Shown: positions 11,315 through 22,270, counted from the stretch's first letter. The stretch: DNA of 64,000 nucleotides from Brasenia schreberi (GCA_036023115.1 JAYKKT010000048.1:8135001-8199000); one strand, 5' to 3'. Notes: generated from the letters alone by a model not told the origin. A program made the numbers and translations.

Positions 11315-12530
11315 GTAGGTGCTCCATCGGTCAACCATATTATTAATTTTCTCTGCATATATACCCAATCAAAGTGACATCTCCGGAAGTCCATTCGTCA
11401 ACGTTGAAACTTTGCACATTAGTTACTAATTATAGTAATATATATAACATATATACACCCTATAAAATGGATTTGCTTCAGAATACCCTTCATTCAACAG
11501 CGTTGAAATTCAACAACCTTTAATTCAACTTTTTAAATTACCTCATTGTTGATCTAATACATGGTTGAACATGAAAAGTCGTTTGTGGTTCAACGAAAAG
11601 GCAATGTTATTGCTTTTGCAACCTCTTCTACATGGTATCTGGTCCTATTCAGATCCGAATTTCATGAAATACGAGTTCGTACCCCAATTGGTTTGGTTCA
11701 CTTTGGCTCCTGGTTGCAATCAATATGTGACAATTTCCATAACAAGCTGAGTTGACCTATTAGAAACGTTCTCAGCTGGCCTCATTGACAAGACGTGCTC
11801 CTTCGGCCAACAATGCCAACCATATTATTTAATTAAACTTAGGCCGGAGTATATCGTGCATGAAGTGATAATCATACAATTAATTTTGCATGCAGTCATA
11901 ATTAGTTATCCAAATAACTCAAATATTTTGTTTTTTCAGAAAGGATTTTTTAATATTTTCTCAAAGATAATTAATTAATTTACTTGGTATTAATGTTAAG
12001 CATGATTTGATGGTGAACGGGTATGATTTTATGGTAATTCTTGTGTTGAAACACCAGCTCACGTCTAGGTCTTGAACGGGAACTGAGATCCTCGTGCTTC
12101 GGTTAAAATCGACTTGGGACAAGCTCGTTGTGCATGTTTGGTTCAAGATTTAAAGGAACCTAACACGACCAGGCTCTTTAAATTACATGAACTGTCTATA
12201 AATGTGCATATACAGATACATTTCAATAGGAAGCGTGAATGTCCATGTAAATCAGTTTGTCACCCCTAATAGTCTCCTCCAAGAGGAATTCAACAAACTG
12301 AATTAGAATGGAATTCTATATATGCGTTACAACATGTGCTCCTTCGGTCAACCATATTATTCAATTTCTATATATATAGGCCCTATAAATATGTGTATCA
12401 AAGTGACATCTCGTATTCTTTTTGCAGTCCATTCATCAACGTTGAAACTTAAAACATTAATTACTAATTATAGTAATGTTCAACATGTAGTAGAAAATAT
12501 GATCGTGTCATATGTACTATGTTTATGTGA
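11315..12530. repeat. Intergenic DNA built of duplicated glucanase flanks
   Basis: Sub-blocks match elsewhere: 11,315-11,440 matches 12,330-12,480 ('gtgctcc.tcggtcaaccat', 'agtccattc.tcaacgttga', 'ttactaattatagtaat'), 11,700-11,990 matches 13,860-14,010, and 12,150-12,310 matches 13,605-13,770. No open frame is conserved. This looks like remnants of the introns and promoters of successive glucanase duplicates. Confidence 0.6.
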
Positions 12531-12535
12531 TGCAG

Positions 12536-12850
12536 GACTCGGCAGCGGTTCACATGGTGGTCATCGGCAAGTCCTATCCTCCTTCCCAAGGGGAATTTTT
12601 AGAGGCAGTGATGCCATTCGTGGTTCCCGACTTTCGACACCTACAAAGCTTTGGCTCCCCTCTCTTGATCAACCTCTACCCATATTTCAGGTATCTGGGC
12701 AATAAGGATTCCATAAAGGCCATCTATGCCCTCTTCACTGAAAACAAGGATGTGATCATAAACCCTAGCTCGAATAATGCAGGGAAGAGAGTGTTTAAGA
12801 GACCTTCCTTCGTCCTGTTGAGGTTATGTATGTGCTGTATCTCAATAATG
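12536..12850 (+). pseudogene. GH17 beta-1,3-glucanase copy C, internal deletion
   Basis: After an acceptor ...gtgatgcag (to 12,535) the exon reads DSAAVHMVVIGKSYPPSQ, continues through 'FGSPLLINLYPYF' and 'ALFTENKDVI', then jumps at 12,761-12,766 directly into the 3'-UTR sequence that follows the stop codon in copies A and D. The missing part includes the nucleophile motif SESGW and the whole C terminus. Coding and UTR sequences both have CCCT at the junction. The Val-Ser of the usual exon start is Asp-Ser. No exon encoding the N-terminal half was found upstream. Confidence 0.85.
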
Positions 12851-13630
12851 GAGTCAATGTTTCTGGCAATGCTAATATCTAGGACAGTTTTGTTTAGAAT
12901 TTGCCATTCGCATTCTTAATCGAACGTGTTGTGCTTGTGTTAATCGGGTCTTTGCTCCTTTAATTCAACAAGGATATGAACTCACGAGTGAAACTTTAAC
13001 AAAGATCTTTTGTTGTTGGCATTTGGGAAGGAAGATGATTTCGCTGCATTGCTTAAGAAATAGGCATAAGCATGTTGCATCATTCAAAACTGAGTGGAAG
13101 AAGGCCAACTTCACAAAGAGATACTTCTTCAAGCAGAAATTTCCTTTAATTGTAAGAGTCTTCCATGCTATATAGTATGAGAGTATCATCATGTGGAACT
13201 CAGTCTCTCTGGAGTCGGGACTCCACGAGAGTTTCTTTCCCACACGGTGTGGGTTCTGTCTTCTAGCCTAGGACGTGTAAGTGATGACGACGGAGAGGGA
13301 AAGGAGAGGAGAAAGGGGAATGGGAGAGGATCTTATATATCTCGAGGGGTTAGAATCTCGTGTTATCGTCGAATGATTAAATTTCAGTCATATGCCTCCA
13401 AGAAGAAAGGGCAAAGAATGAGGAAAAGTTCTTTCTGTTGGGATCTCTGATGACCGGAAGCCGTGTAAACTAATGACGCTCTGCTAGGTGATGTGAGAAT
13501 CTGATCTGATTTGAATTTTTCACTGAGTGAGATTATCCTATAACCCTAAGAGGTATACCCCAGTTTTTGGAGGAATCCCTTGTAACCCTACAAGAATACG
13601 ATGATCTAAAGGAACCTAACGTGATCAGGC
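12850..13630. repeat. Glucanase 3'-flank repeat, copy 3 (longest)
   Basis: This is the most complete copy. Its left part matches 5,120-5,600 and its right part matches 10,810-11,310, so it links the other two. It follows the UTR of glucanase copy C without interruption. It contains 'ctttcccacacggtgtgggt', a short inverted motif, and the 'ccctaagaggtatacc' end region. Confidence 0.75.
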
Positions 13631-14010
13631 TCGTTAAGCTACACGAACGGCATGTAGATGTGCGTACGCTTGTTAAGCCTCCTAGAACGGTTGAATGTGC
13701 ATGCAAATCAGTACGCATCCCATAATAGGCTCCTAGATGAATTCAACATACTCAATTTGAATGGAATTTCATGTATATTATGCACAAATATAAATATACG
13801 TATGCAACAAGCTGAATTCACTTGATTGCTTTTCTCATATTCTTTAGATGGCTCAAGCTGGCTCGAGTTCGAATGTGCTAATTTCCTTAACAAGCTCAGT
13901 TGAGCTTTAAGAAATGCTCACATGAAGTGATAATTATACAATTAAGTTTGCATGCAGTCATAATTAGTTATCCAAATAACTGAAATGTTTTGTTTTCTCA
14001 AAAAGGATTT
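13605..14010. repeat. Duplicate of the 11.7-12.3 kb flank
   Basis: The tract matches 12,150-12,310 ('aaaggaacctaac.tgatca', 'gaatgtgcatgcaaatcagt') and 11,700-11,990 ('catgaagtgataat.ataca', 'gcatgcagtcataattagtt', 'atccaaataact'). The blocks are in a different order from the 11-12 kb region. It is non-coding. Confidence 0.65.
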
Positions 14011-14639
14011 ACTACATCAAAGAGAACATGTAGAGACTCTTGCTTTTTTCACTGCATTTAGTCTCTGCAGTGGGTCGGTAAGAGAGAACGTTACAACACA
14101 ATGCTTATAATTTATATAATTCATGGTAGATAAGTCTGATAAAGTTTTATTCTAGATATCGAAAGCCTAGCATAACCCTCCTCTTTTATTTAGGTTTGGG
14201 ACCGACAATGCAAAGGTAATCTCTTACATTGGCGGAGTTTGAACTATGCAATCTATTTGAACAATATACATGTTTTACATATAAGATTCCAATGCCGGAA
14301 TATGCCATACTTCAATTAACACATTTTTATGGGTCTTCTGTTCGGCATCTTTCTTCATAAATGCTTTAAAAGTCATGCCCAAGACTCTGAAGTGATCCTA
14401 CTTAATTCATATAGGTAGACTATAAAAAGTACCCTATATAATTATTTTATCAAGTACCTATATATGTTATAGGTCTATTAAGAGCAAGACTCAACCTTTT
14501 CTTTTACTTTATAAGACCAAGTACCTTTTTCTAAGAATATTTATTTAATTGGTACTTACAATCACTCTAATGATATACTTTAACTCATTGAACTTAAGAC
14601 TTTGTTACTCAAAGTGAGAGTCATAGTTCTACCATTGGT

Positions 14640-15200
14640 GATCTTATAAATTGGGCTTAAGACTCACCCCCGTTAATGCCTTTCGTCAAAGGATTTGCAA
14701 GATTTAATTATGATCTTACATAAATAATGAAAGTTACTCTTTATAAGATATTTAACATAGTTATGTCTTAGACCAATATGTCTAGATTTTTCATTATATG
14801 TTTAATAATAAGTCTTCGATAATATATTTTAGCTATCACAATTCATTGATATGGGTGTCATAAGCTTTAGTTATATTGAAATCTCATGAAATAGATTTCT
14901 TAGTCATTTTTACCCCACTAATAGTAAAGAACCAACCACTTGTAAATGTATGATTTTTTGAGTAGTTAACCTAACTAGCATATGAATATCCTTTTAAAAT
15001 TTAAGAACTTCCACTATAGACTAAGCTATAGTAGATTGTTCCTTTCAAGTATTTTAATACTCAATAAACACTATGTGAATAGTCCTTACTTGCAATAATT
15101 GTATTTTGATTCAATCAGCTTACTGTATATACAATGTCAAGTCAAGTATAAGTCATAGTATACATCATACATCGAATAATTTTAGCATACTTTAATTGTG
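14640..15200 (-). mobile_element. Highly decayed copia RNase H relic
   Basis: Bases 14,675-14,705 ('aatgcctttcgtcaaaggat') resemble the minus-strand copia RNase H at 6,275-6,300 ('tatgccttttgttaaggggt'). Other matches are 'catatgaatatcctttt' near 14,980 and a 'gaccaatatgtctagatttt' stretch that would encode the K(T)EKSKHI-type end. Many indels are present. The assignment rests on word order rather than an open frame. Confidence 0.45.
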
Positions 15201-16185
15201 CTATAGGGCAACCTTTGTTTGATACTAACTTAATGTTTACATCAAATAAAGAAGAAACAAGATAACACTCAAAATAATCAATTTTCTTTAAAACTTTTTT
15301 AATATAATACGATTATGTAAGTCCTATATGCAGCCTGCTGATGACATGTTCAGAGTTGAACCAGTCAGAAGGTTGATTTAGAAGCACAATTATATACAAG
15401 TTAACGCGTTGACTTAGCTTGCTTGTGGAGTAATGTTAGAAAGATACAGAAGTAATGGTGGGTCGAGCTGCCTTGTGCCAACGTTTTTGCAAAAATTAAT
15501 CATTTCGGATCCCTAATTGCAAAACATAGCCTTTACTTGTATGACCATGTTGCGTACATTCTAATGAGATTAGCATGTAAACACTTAGTGATGCTTTCTT
15601 GATGAAGTAATGGTTGTATTTTTGGACAGATTTTATTATTTAAAAGGATAAAACATAGCCTTTGCTCCTACTCAACAAAATTAATTGTGGAAAAAAAATT
15701 TATTTAAGCAAATGTTGCAATAAAACACAAAATGGAGTCGTCTTCTTGACTTAGGAAGAAGTGGTTTCCTTGGAACAAGAAGCAACCTCCTGAAATGATC
15801 GTGAGTCCACCATATGTCTCGTAGAACCACAAACAGTGCAAATGAGTGGTTTTAAATGGCTTCGATCTGCATATGATGATGCTAGACAAAAAGGAATTAT
15901 CATACAAGTGGATCTAATTTGCCAAATATGATTTTGATAACATTGCTTTTTAGACGTGCTTGCACAACTTCTCTTGTTTAACTTGATGTATTTAACGGGA
16001 CGCCCATTATAAATGTAAGTCGAGTCAACAAATATACGTTTTTTTCGGTGAAACCGAGAAAAGAAGTGAATATAATTAATTCATACCAGTAGTTAAGGCA
16101 TGCAATACGGAGTCCAGGAGATCACACACCTTTCGGTAAATTATAATTAATTTTTATTAGTGCAAAGCAGAAAATAAACGTAAGT
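15200..16185. other. AT-rich intergenic DNA, no clear gene
   Basis: I see no supported gene. A 67-codon minus-strand frame at 15,704-15,907 contains a Cys/His-like stretch but no recognisable domain. The part just upstream of glucanase copy D (16,020-16,185) does not contain a signal-peptide exon, so copy D seems to lack its first exon or has it further away in unrecognisable form. Confidence 0.4.
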
Positions 16186-16207
16186 TTGCTTGTGGTCACT
16201 TCTGCAG

Positions 16208-17266
16208 GAGCTCAATCCCCAGTTGGAGTGTGCTATGGGATACTGGGCAATGACCTGCCTCCGCCCGGCGAAGCCGTTGAGCTCATAAAATCCCTCGGCA
16301 TGTCGAAGGTCCGGCTATACGGGCCGAGCGACGCTCACCTCAATGCACTAAGGAACACAGGTATCGAAGTGACCATTGGCGTGCCAAACGAGCTCCTCCC
16401 GCAGATGGCCTCGGACCAGGCTTTCGCCGGCGATTGGGTTGGGATTAACGTCCTGCGCTTGACTGACGTCAAGTTTCGGCAATGAGGTGTTTCCCGGAGA
16501 GTATGCCCAGTACGTGGGGCCAGCCATGCAGAACGTGTACAACACCCTCCTCAACGCGGGTGTTCAAGGCAAAATCAAGGTAATTCACTTCCCGTCCCGT
16601 CATCTAGATTTAACATAGTGACATCTCTCGTGTGTTATGTACTATGTCCATGTGAGCAGGTCTCGACAGCGGTTCACATGGTGGTCATCGGCAAGTCTTA
16701 CCCTCCTTCCCAAGGGGAATTTTCAGAGGCAGCAATGCCATTCATTTCAGAGGCAGCAATGCCATTCATCGTTCCTGTTGTTCGTCACCTACAAAGCTTT
16801 GGCTCCCCTCTCTTGATCAACGTTTACCCTTATTTTAGCTATCTGGGCAACAAAAATACCATGGAGGCCAGCTATGCCCTCTTCACTGCAAACAAGGATG
16901 TGATCATAGACCCTGACACCCACTTCAAATACAGGAATCTGTTTGATGCCATGATAGACTCGATCTACTCTGCCATAGAGAAGATTGGTGCCGGAAACAT
17001 TCCGCTCGTCATATCGGAGTCCGGTTGGCCGTCGGCAGGTGTCCCCGACGATGTCACAACGATTGAAAATGCCAAGACATAACAACAACCTTGCGAGGCA
17101 TTTGACTCAAGGCACACCAAAGAAGCCCGGTATCACTTTGGAGGCTTATATATTTGCTTTGTTCAATGAGAATTAGAAAAAAACTGTAGAACAAGATGAG
17201 AGGGAGAGGCACTTTGGGCTCTTCTATCATAACAAGCAGCCAGTCTATCCCTTCAGCCTCTCTTAA
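16208..17266 (+). pseudogene. GH17 beta-1,3-glucanase copy D, multiply disabled
   Basis: The acceptor ...ttctgcag precedes 16,208; the frame gives GAQSPVGVCYGILGNDLPPP onward. Near 16,480 'aagtttcgg' is followed directly by 'caatgag', so the YIAVG codons before the catalytic Glu (NEV) are deleted (about 14 bp, frameshift). An 80-bp intron (16,580-16,659, gt...gcag) separates '..GKIK' from 'VSTAVHMVVIGKSYPPSQ'. A 24-bp tandem duplication repeats SEAAMPFI in frame at 16,726-16,771. The nucleophile motif SESGWPS is present. A 2-bp loss near 17,082 and a TAG (CAA in copy A) near 17,174 follow. The stop would be 17,264-17,266. No first exon was found. Confidence 0.88.
16580..16659 (+). other. Short GT-AG intron in glucanase copy D
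   Basis: The intron starts AAG|gtaattcac and ends tgtgagcag|GTCTCG, is 80 bp long and lies between codons (phase 0). The sequence before 77 (copy A) and before 12,536 (copy C) is homologous to its 3' half, so copies A, C and D share this intron. Copies E and F are continuous across the same codons. Confidence 0.8.
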
Positions 17267-17699
17267 TTAAGGCTGAAAAAATGAACCATGTACTTTTACT
17301 ATGATACGTGAGAACTCTAGCCAGAATAATGCAGGGAGAGAGAGTGTTTAAGAGACCCTCTTTCGTCCTGTTGAAGTTAAGTTATGTATGTGTTGTATCT
17401 CAATAATCGAGTCAGTTGAAGTTGGTGACAAAAACTCCCCATTTCATGGTTTCATAAGGAATAAAAATTAGTTTTTTTTTGGAAAACAAAAGTGTAGATG
17501 AGATCAGTTAGGATCGGTGTGTCAAGGCATTTTTGTGATAATGAGCTTTTGGTTGTTCCTTTTGTATGTTGAAACTTAGTGTATGCACATATGTTGGTCA
17601 GAAAGGACTTTCGGGTTTGGTTGATACGAGGAAAAGTGACCCTAGAAAGCATGCAGATTTCTTTTTTTGGTATTTTTTATTCTGAGCTTGCAGATCATC

Positions 17700-17800
17700 G
17701 GAAGGAGATTGCTCAATTGATCCGTAGTTTTTCCTTTAAGGACGGTCGATCTATATATTCTGTGGTAGATCTACGGTCATCTGCCGAACTTTGTTAAATC
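17700..17800 (-). mobile_element. Small copia RNase H relic
   Basis: The words 'tatattctgtggtagatcta' and 'cggtcatctgcc' resemble 39,335-39,375 in the copia fragment ('atatatccagtagtagattt', 'acgatcatctttt') and more distantly 6,620-6,650. This corresponds to the RNase H 'DDRKSTTGYI' segment. Only about 100 bp are recognisable. Confidence 0.4.
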
Positions 17801-18028
17801 ACTTCGATGGAGTGAATTGTAGAACTTATGTGACTTGGATTTGTGTTTGGACAAAGGAAGACGTTGCTGGAATTCTATCAGAATCCCAGAATTCTGTCAT
17901 TTTACAGTCTCAGAAATATACACTGGACGTAAATCAGTAAATACCTAAGTTTTTATTATTAATTGCATCACTTATTTGGAAATTCCATCTAATCATATCA
18001 ATTTAGCTCAGGAAAATGAAATTACAAC

Positions 18029-18034
18029 TTTATT
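18029..18034 (-). terminator. Polyadenylation signal AATAAA for glucanase E
   Basis: On the minus strand AATAAA lies 54 nt downstream of the stop codon of copy E, within the usual range for a plant near-upstream element. Confidence 0.5.
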
Positions 18035-18087
18035 CTAATCCTATTATCTCTCTTATATAGCTGCAGATCAAACCGACTGGGACTAAA

Positions 18088-19944
18088 TTAAGCAGGAAGG
18101 CTGAAGGGGTAAACGGGCTGCTTGTCGGGATAGAAGAGCCCGTAGTGGTTCTCTGTTGGATCACCCGTCTTTTGGTTCTCATTGAAGAGGGCAAACACGT
18201 AAGTTTCGAGGCTGGTGCCTGGTCTCTTCGGTGAGCCTAGCCCATCTATTGCATACTTAACAAGGTTGTTGTTGTAAGCCTCGGCGTTGGCAGCGTTGGC
18301 GATCGACGGGTCACCGCCGTCGGACGGCCAGCCGCTCTCGGAGATGACAACCTCAGTGTTCGGGAAACCGAGTTTCTCCATGGCTGTGTAGAAGGTGTCC
18401 AACATGGCGTCAAAGAGGGTCCTGCACATCATGACCATAAAAATGTTAGCTTAGAGAAAAGTAGTTAGATTAGAGAAACCGAATCTATGCTAGTGCTAGT
18501 TGCAACTGCTAGACATGAAAGAGATTGTAGCTAGCGCTAGCATATATCCTAACGCTAGCAGGGACCTGCAGCTTCTCACCGTGTTTACATTGACACTGTA
18601 AGTCCTCGAAAAATTAAATATTTTTCTACTGTTTTTGACTGAAAGACGGATTTCTGCCATCAAAATCGATGGTTTAGATTAATTTTCAAAGGATATTTGA
18701 AATTAAGAACTGCTCTTACCTGTATGGTAGGTTGCTGCCTGAGTCTACGAACTGGTCATTCTCTTGAGTGAAGATGGCGAAGGGGAGGGGTACTTGGGCA
18801 GTGTTGCCTATCAAGGCAAAGTATGGGTACAAGTTTAGTAGAAGAGGGCTGGAGGTTTGCTCGAGGAATTGAAGGATGGGGTTCATGAAGGGAAGTGCCT
18901 CGTCGGAGAAGGCACCAGCAGACGGAGGGTAGGAGTTAGGGGCCATGACAGCCATGTGAACCACCGTCGACACCTTAACCTGCATCCCTTGATCGGCCGC
19001 AGCTACGGCGTTGTAGATGTTCTGCAAGGCAGGGCCAACGTACTGGGCTTCCTCCGTGCCGAATACCTCATTCCCGACAGCAATGTACCGAAAGATGACG
19101 TCGGGCATGTACTTTAGGACATTGTCGTAAACCCAAGTGCCGGCATAGTCGGGGCTGGTGGCGCATTGCTGCAGTTCTTGATTGGGGACGCCAACAGTAA
19201 CTTCTATGCCGGTGTTCCTTAGGGCATTGATGTGGTCTGCGCTCGGTGAATAAAGCCGAACCTTTGTGATGCCCAAGTCATTGAGGAGCTGCACCGCTTC
19301 CTCTGGTGGTGGCAGGTTGTCGCCGAGCAGCCCGTAGCAAACTCCGACCAGCGAAGCGTCTACATACATACATGTACATTAGTCTTGACGTGCTAGCCCG
19401 TACAAAATACATACATGTACATCAGTCTTGACATGCTAGCCCGTAACATACTCCGACCAACCAAGCACCTAAAAACATACATACATGTACATCAATCTTG
19501 ACGTGTTAGAGTACGACTGTGCTTTAGCCCATATAACTCTGGATTCAATCAACCGATATTCGCTTCTCAAGGATAACCATCGCCCCAATCAACCGATTTT
19601 TTTAAACAGTAGAAATTTGCTCAACAACAATAGTCGAAATTTGTGGCAACTCTAGAAGTGGATTTAGATAAAAATTATAAGCCTACTATATAATTAACTG
19701 CCTCTCTTGACCCGAACTGAGCTAACAATACCACGTTCATGTCAAGCTCGGTCGGGTTAATGAACGGTACAGAACAAACTCAACCGAGCATAACAGCCTG
19801 GTTGACTTAACGACCCGTCTCAAAAGAAAAAGGAAAGAAAAGAAAAGAGAGAACGTCACAATAAGCACTCGAGCCATTTGGTACTGCGAGCAGCAAGCTA
19901 ACCACAAGCAATGTCCAACGTACAAAAGAGGTATTCATCATCAT
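18088..19944 (-). CDS. Beta-1,3-glucanase (GH17, PR-2 type), copy E, apparently intact
   Basis: An endo-beta-1,3-glucanase hydrolyses beta-1,3-glucans of callose and fungal walls. I model three exons: 19,944-19,860, 19,359-18,720 and 18,421-18,088 (1,059 nt, 352 aa). Exon 1 begins with three in-frame ATGs and encodes a signal peptide (MMMNTSFVRWTLLVVSLLLA, cleavage near SSA at about 27). Intron 1 (gt 19,859 to ag 19,360) is phase 1. Intron 2 (gtaagag 18,719 to gtgcag 18,422) is phase 2, inside the Arg codon of LPYR|TLFDAM. GVCYGLLGDNLPPP marks the N terminus; FRYIAVGNEVFG carries the acid Glu126; VVISESGWPSDGG carries the nucleophile Glu270. It ends ..KQPVYPFSLPA, without a CBM43 domain or GPI tail, so the product is probably secreted. 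It is the only copy here with no disabling change. Confidence 0.92.
19360..19515. repeat. Tandem repeat over the intron 1 acceptor of glucanase E
   Basis: Three imperfect units contain 'acatacatgtacat.agtctt', 'gacgtgctagcccgta' and related words. The third also repeats the first roughly 17 bases of exon 2 ('actccgacca.c.aagc', at 19,450 versus 19,341). The intron 3' end with its acceptor and exon edge was therefore duplicated into the intron. Confidence 0.7.
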
Positions 19945-20038
19945 GCATGAACACACACTCACAAATGTGAAGGAAAACTTTCAAGCCCGAGAGAACAGTA
20001 ATCTATACAGTGATATTAAACTTAGGATAAATGGGCAG

Positions 20039-20045
20039 ATTTATA
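20039..20045 (-). promoter_or_regulatory. Candidate TATA box of glucanase E
   Basis: On the minus strand CTCTATAAATCTG places TATAAAT about 95 nt upstream of the first ATG, leaving room for a 5' UTR of about 60 nt. It is the best TATA-like match in the proximal upstream region. No pathogen-response element is claimed. Confidence 0.4.
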
Positions 20046-20365
20046 GAGTGTGTTCCGCATTATTTTTGGTACTAATTCCTGGTTTCCTTTTAAAATTATT
20101 GTTCTAGACACATCTACCTAAAAAATCAGTTATTATAACAGAAGAAGGGAGAGAATAATCTCTTGGATATGTTGCCTAGCATCATCATATGCAAATCTCG
20201 GCCATCCAAAATCACTCATAGGAATGCCAAATTTAGCTTAGTTTCTATAATTTTTACTTGTTTTCTTATGTGATACAATAATTTCTTAGTGACCACATGG
20301 TGCTGAATTTTATCAAATTAACTTACGAAAGAATTTCCCATAAATAAAATTCTCAGCATAATTTC

Positions 20366-20428
<63 letters not shown>

Positions 20429-20746
20429 ATAAGATATGAAAATATAATGTTGCCAATATTTCCACAGGCAATAACATAGTTCAATTTTGTTCTTGCTCAA
20501 AACATCGACAGGATTACAATACTAGCCAAATATAAAGAAGTCAGTGCTGCGAATGGATTATCCTTAAGGACCTTAAGTTACCGTTGAATATCCATGTAAA
20601 TCCAGTTCATTAGAAATTGTAAATACTTTCCTTCAATATCCGATTATGATGATAGGATCGATAACCCAAACACAAAATCCATCCAACTGATGGGTCCGAT
20701 ACTAGATGGAGTCAATTTTTTTTCTACTACTTTAGTACTAGTTGAC

Positions 20747-21235
20747 TAGAGATGTCAAAATGGGCCAGGCCCGAGAGTCCGATCAGAATCGGGCTTGAAA
20801 AAAATGTAGTGCCAGGACAAACAATTCTGGCCCATGTTTGAAGCAGCTTCAAATAGCCAGGCTCATAGGGCCCTGGGGGCTAACGATGATTGGGGCTGGC
20901 TAGCCCACAAGGCCATAGGCCCATTTGATATTAGATAAGGTCCCTAAAATCCGATCCAAATTTGCTTAAAATCCATCACATATAAAGCTGTTTTTGGGAA
21001 AATCTAATCACACCATGTCAGGCTTCAGCAAGCCATATGCACATGTAAGAAAAAACTATACACATATATATATACCGATACATGTAATAGAAAACTATAT
21101 ATATACACATATATTTATATATATAGAATAGAAGAACCTATACATACATATATATATATATATACATGTGATTGAAAAAACTATATATATGCATGTAATG
21201 GGAAAAACTATGCATATATAGCATATATATACATG

Positions 21236-21317
<82 letters not shown>

Positions 21318-21427
21318 GCCGATCCAGCATTTTAGAGGCCCATATAAAATGTGGCCCGACCCACATTTTCTCCGACCAACAAGAGCCTGGACTAGGCAAG
21401 CCTTCCTGGCCCGTATTAACATCTCTA
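20747..21427. mobile_element. Non-autonomous hAT element with 8-bp target duplication
   Basis: The ends are inverted repeats: TAGAGATGTCAAAATGGGCC at the left and, read inward from the right, TAGAGATGTTAATACGGGCC, about 23 bp with three mismatches. The flanks TAGTTGAC (20,739-20,746) and TAGTCGAC (21,428-21,435) are an 8-bp target duplication with one mismatch, as hAT transposases make. The 681-bp interior has GGGCC-rich ends and a long (AT)n run (21,236-21,313) but no transposase. Its right-central part occurs in inverted orientation at 24.66-24.93 kb. Confidence 0.85.
21236..21313. repeat. (AT)n microsatellite within the hAT element
   Basis: An almost perfect AT run of about 78 bp. Long [10 protein letters not shown] frames across it are artefacts. 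Confidence 0.95.
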
Positions 21428-21719
21428 TAGTCGACTGAATGGCATCAAGGATTTCTACCATAATAAATAGACAGTATAGATTAATTTTGACAGGCCCATA
21501 CATAGATTCTTTGCTTTCCTAGAGTCCCATTAAGTGTGTGGTGATGTTAACCGTTAACTCAATTTTAAGTTAGATCATTCTTTATTTTTATTTTTAACAT
21601 TTTCATACTCTAATTTCTCCTACTTTCTTATTGTTTTCATTTCCAAACCATGTTAAATGATTGTTTCTCATTTACTTATTTATTAGCGCCACTACCAATT
21701 AATCTAATAATGTGTTTGC

Positions 21720-22270
21720 GTCAACGAACTGGTTGTTCTGTTGACCGGAGAGGGCATAGGGAAGGAGTAGCTGGCCTTTGCTGTCTGTCAAGGCAAAGTA
21801 AGGATACAAATTAAAAAGAGAAGAGGGTTGTGAATTTTGTTGAGGTACTACTCAAGGGTTGGTCTCACGAAAGGAACTGCAGTGTCGGATACCTCGCCGA
21901 CCGAAGGAGGGTAGGAGTTGGGAGCCATGGCTGCCATGTGAACAACCGTGGACACCTTGACCTGCATCCTGTAACCGGCTGCAAAAATGTTGTCGTAGAT
22001 GTTCTGCATGGCCGGACCGACGAACTGGGCATCCGGCGTGCCGAATTCCTCGTTCCAGACGGCGATGTACCGAAACAAGACGTCCGGCATGTATTTTAGG
22101 ACGTTCTTGGTTGGGGATGCCCATAATCACTTCGATGCTGGTGTTTCTTAGGGCATTGATGTGGTCTGGGCTCGGTGAATAAAACCGGACCTTTGTGATT
22201 CCCAGACCCTGGATTAGCTGCACCGCTTCTGCTGGTGGCGGCAGGTTGTCATCGTAGCATGCAGCGGAAA
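21720..22270 (-). pseudogene. GH17 beta-1,3-glucanase copy F, truncated
   Basis: This copy is of the E type. It starts with a hydrophobic stretch 'YLVPLALSAACYDDNLPPP', where the GLLG codons of VCYGLLGDNLPPP are missing, continues with GLGITKVRFYSPSPDHINAL, then jumps from IPNQE to the NVLKYMPDV segment: the codons between are deleted and the frame shifts, with AAC shared at the junction. The catalytic-acid region reads YIAVWNEEFG, with Gly and Val of GNEV replaced. A stop follows 'VRPTLE' near 21,848. Sequence ends after QFVDA at the position of intron 2 of copy E; exon 3 with the nucleophile is absent, as in copy B. Confidence 0.85.

Larger units (their letters stand above)
20130..21720. 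repeat. Right block of the segmental duplication (paralogue of 3.64-4.56 kb)
   Basis: The block matches the left block as described at 3,640. Additions here are an expanded (AT)n run at 20,371-20,427 and the hAT element at 20,747-21,427. To the right it enters glucanase copy F exactly where the left block enters copy B. Confidence 0.8.

Noticed and set aside
15704..15907. A minus-strand 67-codon frame with a Cys/His-like stretch, considered as a copia gag knuckle
   Set aside because: The spacing does not fit CX2CX4HX4C and no neighbouring gag sequence is recognisable.
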